From Collinsella sp. (GTDB lineage Bacteria; Actinomycetota; Coriobacteriia; Coriobacteriales; Coriobacteriaceae): a stretch of DNA of 55,882 bases. Made by a program: the position numbers and the translations under genes. Position 1 is the stretch's first letter. Every line of letters begins with the position of its first letter. Location of the stretch: positions 1 through 55,882 of the forward strand of contig DXZU01000040.1 of NCBI GenBank assembly GCA_019419525.1, written 5' to 3'. Of the stretch, positions 53,094 through 55,882 are shown piece after piece. The notes beneath the pieces were generated by a model that saw nothing but the letters and a program-made list of their open reading frames with translations, was not told the origin of the DNA and did no database searches.

Positions 53094-54452
53094 ATGCATT
53101 TTTTCTCAGTAAGTGATCGTCGTTACTGCTTCGATGAGGTCACTCGCAATTGCTTTCAGGTTGACCAAGCATCAGAAGATGCGCTTCGCATATTTGAAGC
53201 ATCGGGAAGAACGGTCAACTCGAAGTTGCTAACAAAGTCACTTGCTGCGAAAGGCTACGACCAAACGACCATAGCAGAACTTGAAGACGACATTGATGAG
53301 TATCAACGATTGTCTGAGCGGACTTTCTTAACAAAAGACACGCCTCGAAAACTTAGATCCATCGAACTCCACGTTTCACATGCATGCAACCTTGGTTGTA
53401 GTTACTGTTTTGCCGGTAAAGGAGATTATGGAACGTCTCCTCTGCTGATGACAGACGAGATAGCCTTCAAGGCGGTCGACTACCTCGTCGCAAGTTCATC
53501 GGAAAACGAAACGCTTGCGATCGTCTTTTTTGGTGGGGAACCCATGATTAACGAGCCGCTGATATGGAAAACGGTCGACTATTCAAAAAGAATATACCCC
53601 AATAGAAACTTTACCTATTCTATTACGACCAACGGAACGCTTTTGAATGACACTGCTGTGAATTCTTTCAAGGAGCACGGGTTTTCTGTTCTGATTAGTC
53701 TCGATGGTACAGGATGCAAGCACGATGCATCGCGCCCGTACAAGACGGGAGGCGGCTCTTTCTCCGATATCGACAAAAACGTTCGTCGTTTTTCCGAGTC
53801 GTTCCCCTTCGGCGCAAGAGCGACCTTAACAAATAATAACTGTAACCTTGTTGAAGACTATCTTCAGTTTAAAGAGATGGGCTTCAGAAGGATTTACTTC
53901 TCGCCCGTGAGCTCATTCGATGAGAATATCAAACTCGACGAACACTCATTAAACAAAATCAGGGCGGGCCTAATAGATTTGGCGGATCAATATCTCAAAC
54001 AGATTGATCAAGGGGAAAAGCCCTTGTTTAGAACATTGAAAACTGCAGTTGATTTGATTATGAGCAACAGGATCGCCTTTGTCGGATGCGGGGCTGGCAG
54101 GCGTTTTATTTCCGCGACTCCCGAAGGGGACGTATACCCCTGTCACAGGTTTGTCGGGATGATGCGATTCAAAATGGGCAACATCGTCACCGGAATTGAC
54201 GAAACTAGGTATATTGAAAACTGGAGTCAGGGTGTCGAAAAAAGAATTGACTGTACGGACTGTTGGGCTCGGTCTTTCTGTGGTGGGGGCTGTAGCTGGG
54301 AGGCTGCAGGCGAGCACGGCTACTTGCCCAAGAGTCTACACCCTGCATCATGTGAATATAGAAAAATGTGCTACGAGATGGCTTTTGACCTTATTTCCCG
54401 CCACTCATCTTCGCAGGAGAAAAATCAACGAGAAGCTACTGTATCGGAATAA
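53094..54452 (+). CDS. Radical SAM/SPASM peptide maturase (ranthipeptide/SCIFF-like)
   Basis: A 452-residue enzyme. The N-terminal 85 residues (MHFFSVSDRRYCFDEVTRN...) resemble the peptide-binding segment of SCIFF-type maturases. The radical SAM core has C-X3-C-X2-C at Cys98, Cys102, Cys105 (CNLGCSYC) and a GGEP motif (VFFGGEPM). The C-terminal SPASM region has VGCGAGRRF, YPCHRF and C-X2-C-X5-C-X3-C (CTDCWARSFCGGGC), then a late Cys pair, for two auxiliary [4Fe-4S] clusters. It should form thioether bonds in the peptides encoded just downstream. ATG 53094 has GAGG 5 bases upstream; GTG 53064 is an alternative. Codon use is less GC-rich than the neighbours. Confidence 0.9.
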   Translation: MHFFSVSDRRYCFDEVTRNCFQVDQASEDALRIFEASGRTVNSKLLTKSLAAKGYDQTTIAELEDDIDEYQRLSERTFLTKDTPRKLRSIELHVSHACNLGCSYCFAGKGDYGTSPLLMTDEIAFKAVDYLVASSSENETLAIVFFGGEPMINEPLIWKTVDYSKRIYPNRNFTYSITTNGTLLNDTAVNSFKEHGFSVLISLDGTGCKHDASRPYKTGGGSFSDIDKNVRRFSESFPFGARATLTNNNCNLVEDYLQFKEMGFRRIYFSPVSSFDENIKLDEHSLNKIRAGLIDLADQYLKQIDQGEKPLFRTLKTAVDLIMSNRIAFVGCGAGRRFISATPEGDVYPCHRFVGMMRFKMGNIVTGIDETRYIENWSQGVEKRIDCTDCWARSFCGGGCSWEAAGEHGYLPKSLHPASCEYRKMCYEMAFDLISRHSSSQEKNQREATVSE

Positions 54453-54621
54453 GCGGTTCAGCGCATTGCTGTCACCATTGTGGAGGTGTTCGTTCTTCTG
54501 ATTACCGTCTGCGAAGCTTATTGCTACGTTCGCCGAAACCATTCTAGAAATATGGTGAACTAGACATCTTGGTTTGTTATACACAATATTGAGGTTTTTC
54601 TGCACTCAAAGGGAGGTAGTC

Positions 54622-54825
54622 GTGAAGCATATTCATCCGATTAATCCAGGAGGTGGCGACGAGGCAGGCGTGAAGCCGATGTCTTTTGACTGCCTCTTGG
54701 GCATTACTGACATCTGTACTGTTTATGATAAAGCAGATGGCTGTGGTGCATACGATTACTGCGACTATGACATGGATGGCGGCAGCATCTGCGTTGTAGA
54801 TCACTGTGGCATTGATCAAACGTAG
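54622..54825 (+). CDS. RiPP precursor peptide 1 (Cys/Asp-rich)
   Basis: A 67-residue peptide starting at GTG with GGGAGG upstream. The leader begins (M)KHIHP and is Gly-rich; the core from residue 21 has six cysteines (24, 32, 41, 47, 57, 62) and eleven aspartates. Two C-X3-D motifs occur (Cys32-Asp36, Cys41-Asp45), two C-X2-D (57-60, 62-65). A block shared with peptide 2 reads C-x-LG-[IV]-...-DIC-xx-YD. It lies 169 bp after the maturase. C-X3-D is the motif used for Cys-Asp thioethers in freyrasin, so a ranthipeptide is the leading idea. Confidence 0.8.
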   Translation: MKHIHPINPGGGDEAGVKPMSFDCLLGITDICTVYDKADGCGAYDYCDYDMDGGSICVVDHCGIDQT

Positions 54826-54855
54826 TCTCTAATTGGATTAAGGTGAGGAGCTGTT

Positions 54856-55035
54856 ATGAAGCATATCCATCCTGTTGGTTCAAATGAACATCCTCCCGTT
54901 GAGCCTTGTTGTCTTGGAGTTGATATATGCAATTTTTACGACATCGCCGAGTGCCCTGTTGCGGATTGGTGCTATGTCGATAAAGAATCAAGCTGTGTTT
55001 TGCCAGCAGATTGGTGCGATCCAGTTGACGAGTAG
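54856..55035 (+). CDS. RiPP precursor peptide 2 (Cys/Asp-rich)
   Basis: A 59-residue paralog of peptide 1, starting at ATG with GTGAGGAG upstream. The leader MKHIHP is shared exactly; the core has seven cysteines (18, 19, 25, 33, 39, 47, 54) and four C-X3-D motifs (19-23, 25-29, 33-37, 54-58). It lies 30 bp after peptide 1. The leader similarity and shifted core sequence are what one expects of two substrates for one maturase. Confidence 0.8.
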   Translation: MKHIHPVGSNEHPPVEPCCLGVDICNFYDIAECPVADWCYVDKESSCVLPADWCDPVDE

Positions 55036-55113
55036 TTTTGTGGCTAGGAACTATTTGGTCCAATTCAGAATAAGATGGGAACAAATACCAAAATCTCGTG
55101 TCTGGGAGGAGTT

Positions 55114-55221
55114 ATGCCATTATTGCAAGGTCTCGTTGGATTAGCCTTTATACTTGCGTTATATCTGGCACCTTTTTTAATTCTATTCTTCATTATCCGA
55201 CTCTTTCTTCGGAGAAAATAG
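55114..55221 (+). CDS. 35-residue hydrophobic membrane peptide
   Basis: MPLLQGLVGLAFILALYL starts a single long membrane helix ending in a basic RLFLRRK tail. A strong ribosome site (GGGAGGAG, 3 bases before ATG) supports translation. It lies 78 bp after peptide 2 in the same direction. It could be an immunity or export helper for the RiPP, or a small toxin-like peptide; nothing in the sequence decides. Confidence 0.65.
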   Translation: MPLLQGLVGLAFILALYLAPFLILFFIIRLFLRRK

Positions 55222-55286
55222 GAGTGTCACGCAAACATTAGCGTAGCTTTCTTCCAATATGAGCCGAGCATTGGCAAGTGGAATAA

Positions 55287-55335
55287 GAAGCCCGACCGTT
55301 CGCCACATGAAAGTGATCGGACGGGCTTCTCTATT
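55287..55335 (+). terminator. Terminator of the RiPP cassette
   Basis: GAAGCCCGACCG ... CGGACGGGCTTC with a long loop, followed by TCTATTT, 65 bases past the last small gene. Confidence 0.7.
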
Positions 55336-55424
55336 TAACCCGGGCCGCCACCCATAGCGGCTTTCCAAGCGTATTCTCAGTGCAAAGCAATCGTCAGTTT
55401 AATCCTATGCGCTGATACCGCATT

Positions 55425-55550
55425 TCATTTGTTCGGCTCGAATTCTACGGCCTGGCAACCCTCGCACTCTCCGGCAAATGGATTGAACGCGAAGGCAGAG
55501 ATGATGTGTGCGTGGACATCGAGGCTGCTGTAGGCAACATACTGGGACAT
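55425..55550 (-). pseudogene. Possible gene remnant or 41-residue ORF
   Basis: A frame of 41 codons (MSQYVAYSSLDVHAHIISAF, then a GECEGC motif) ending at TGA 55425. Its composition looks protein-like, but the ribosome site is poor (GGGGGTCC) and a neighbouring frame also looks partly coding. Most likely a decayed gene. Apart from this, 55336-55882 shows nothing I can support. Confidence 0.25.
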
Positions 55551-55882
55551 GGACCCCCGCTGCGCGTGGTATGCGGCCCGGCATATTCATTGCCGTCCAA
55601 CCCCGTGTAGTTGCAGCAAAGGGTGGAACCTCAATGCTCAGCTCATGTTGTCCGTGGGACACGAGAATCGTAAGTACACTTTGGTGCGATTCTCACGCTG
55701 ATACTGAGCCACCTGGAATAAGATACGTCGCGACAACACTTCGCTTCACCTCTGTCTCGACAAGATGACGTAGACTAAAGTTTCCTTTAGTAAGAGAACG
55801 AGAACTATATCTGAAAGCGTTGCGATGGCGGGTACCGTCAAGATTCTTTCGCAAATTGATTTAGCCGTCCTCGGCCCCGTCC

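Noticed and set aside
54405..54605. Minus-strand small frame after the maturase
   Set aside because: Antisense to the cassette, no ribosome site, mixed composition.

Overview
The window looks like chromosome from a high-GC, anaerobic gut Coriobacteriia, most like Collinsella. This is inferred from gene content and codon use: a pyruvate:ferredoxin oxidoreductase, a rubrerythrin, a full arginine deiminase pathway, a mannose-family PTS, LytTR-type two-component systems, and many short extragenic palindromes. No rRNA gene is present to prove the taxonomy. Most genes lie on the minus strand.

Layout: (1) 0.1-8.3 kb is a sugar-amine utilisation block. A mannose-family PTS (IIAB, IIC, IID), two SIS-domain deglycases of the FrlB/GfrF/FraB type, an EamA exporter and a divergent GntR/UTRA regulator suggest uptake and cleavage of Amadori compounds such as fructoselysine or glucoselysine. 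(2) 8.6-22.7 kb is housekeeping: an acetyltransferase, threonine aldolase, PAP2 phosphatase, mfd, nth, an ABC exporter, rmuC, rubrerythrin, a MutY-like glycosylase without an iron-sulfur cluster, an Rrf2 regulator and tRNA-Asp(GTC). (3) 23-31.7 kb holds two paralogous LytS/LytT-like histidine kinase and response regulator pairs around a glycosyltransferase, an Atg22-type MFS carrier and a zinc phospholipase C-like protein. (4) 31.8-44.3 kb is nitrogen and arginine metabolism: an amidohydrolase with an APC permease, a membrane-anchored C39-like peptidase, the arc operon (carrier, arcA, arcB, arcC), and a divergent operon pairing an arginine deiminase paralog with an XRE/S24-like repressor. A second arcC appears identical over about 939 bp.

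(5) 44.3-48.1 kb is a mobile, decaying stretch: a DUF4143-type ATPase preceded by 34-bp tandem repeats, and an IS3-family element sitting in the loop of a large palindrome. (6) 48.1-51.6 kb is nifJ. (7) 51.9-55.9 kb is accessory DNA: an eroded FHA ORF, then a visibly more A+T-rich cassette with a radical SAM/SPASM maturase, two paralogous Cys/Asp-rich peptides sharing a KHIHP leader, and a 35-residue membrane peptide. The peptides carry repeated C-X3-D motifs, as expected for thioether-bridged ranthipeptides. This cassette is the best candidate here for an undescribed system.

Start codons were chosen mainly by Shine-Dalgarno spacing, which often trims the longest possible frame. All comparisons were by eye; no database search or computation was run.
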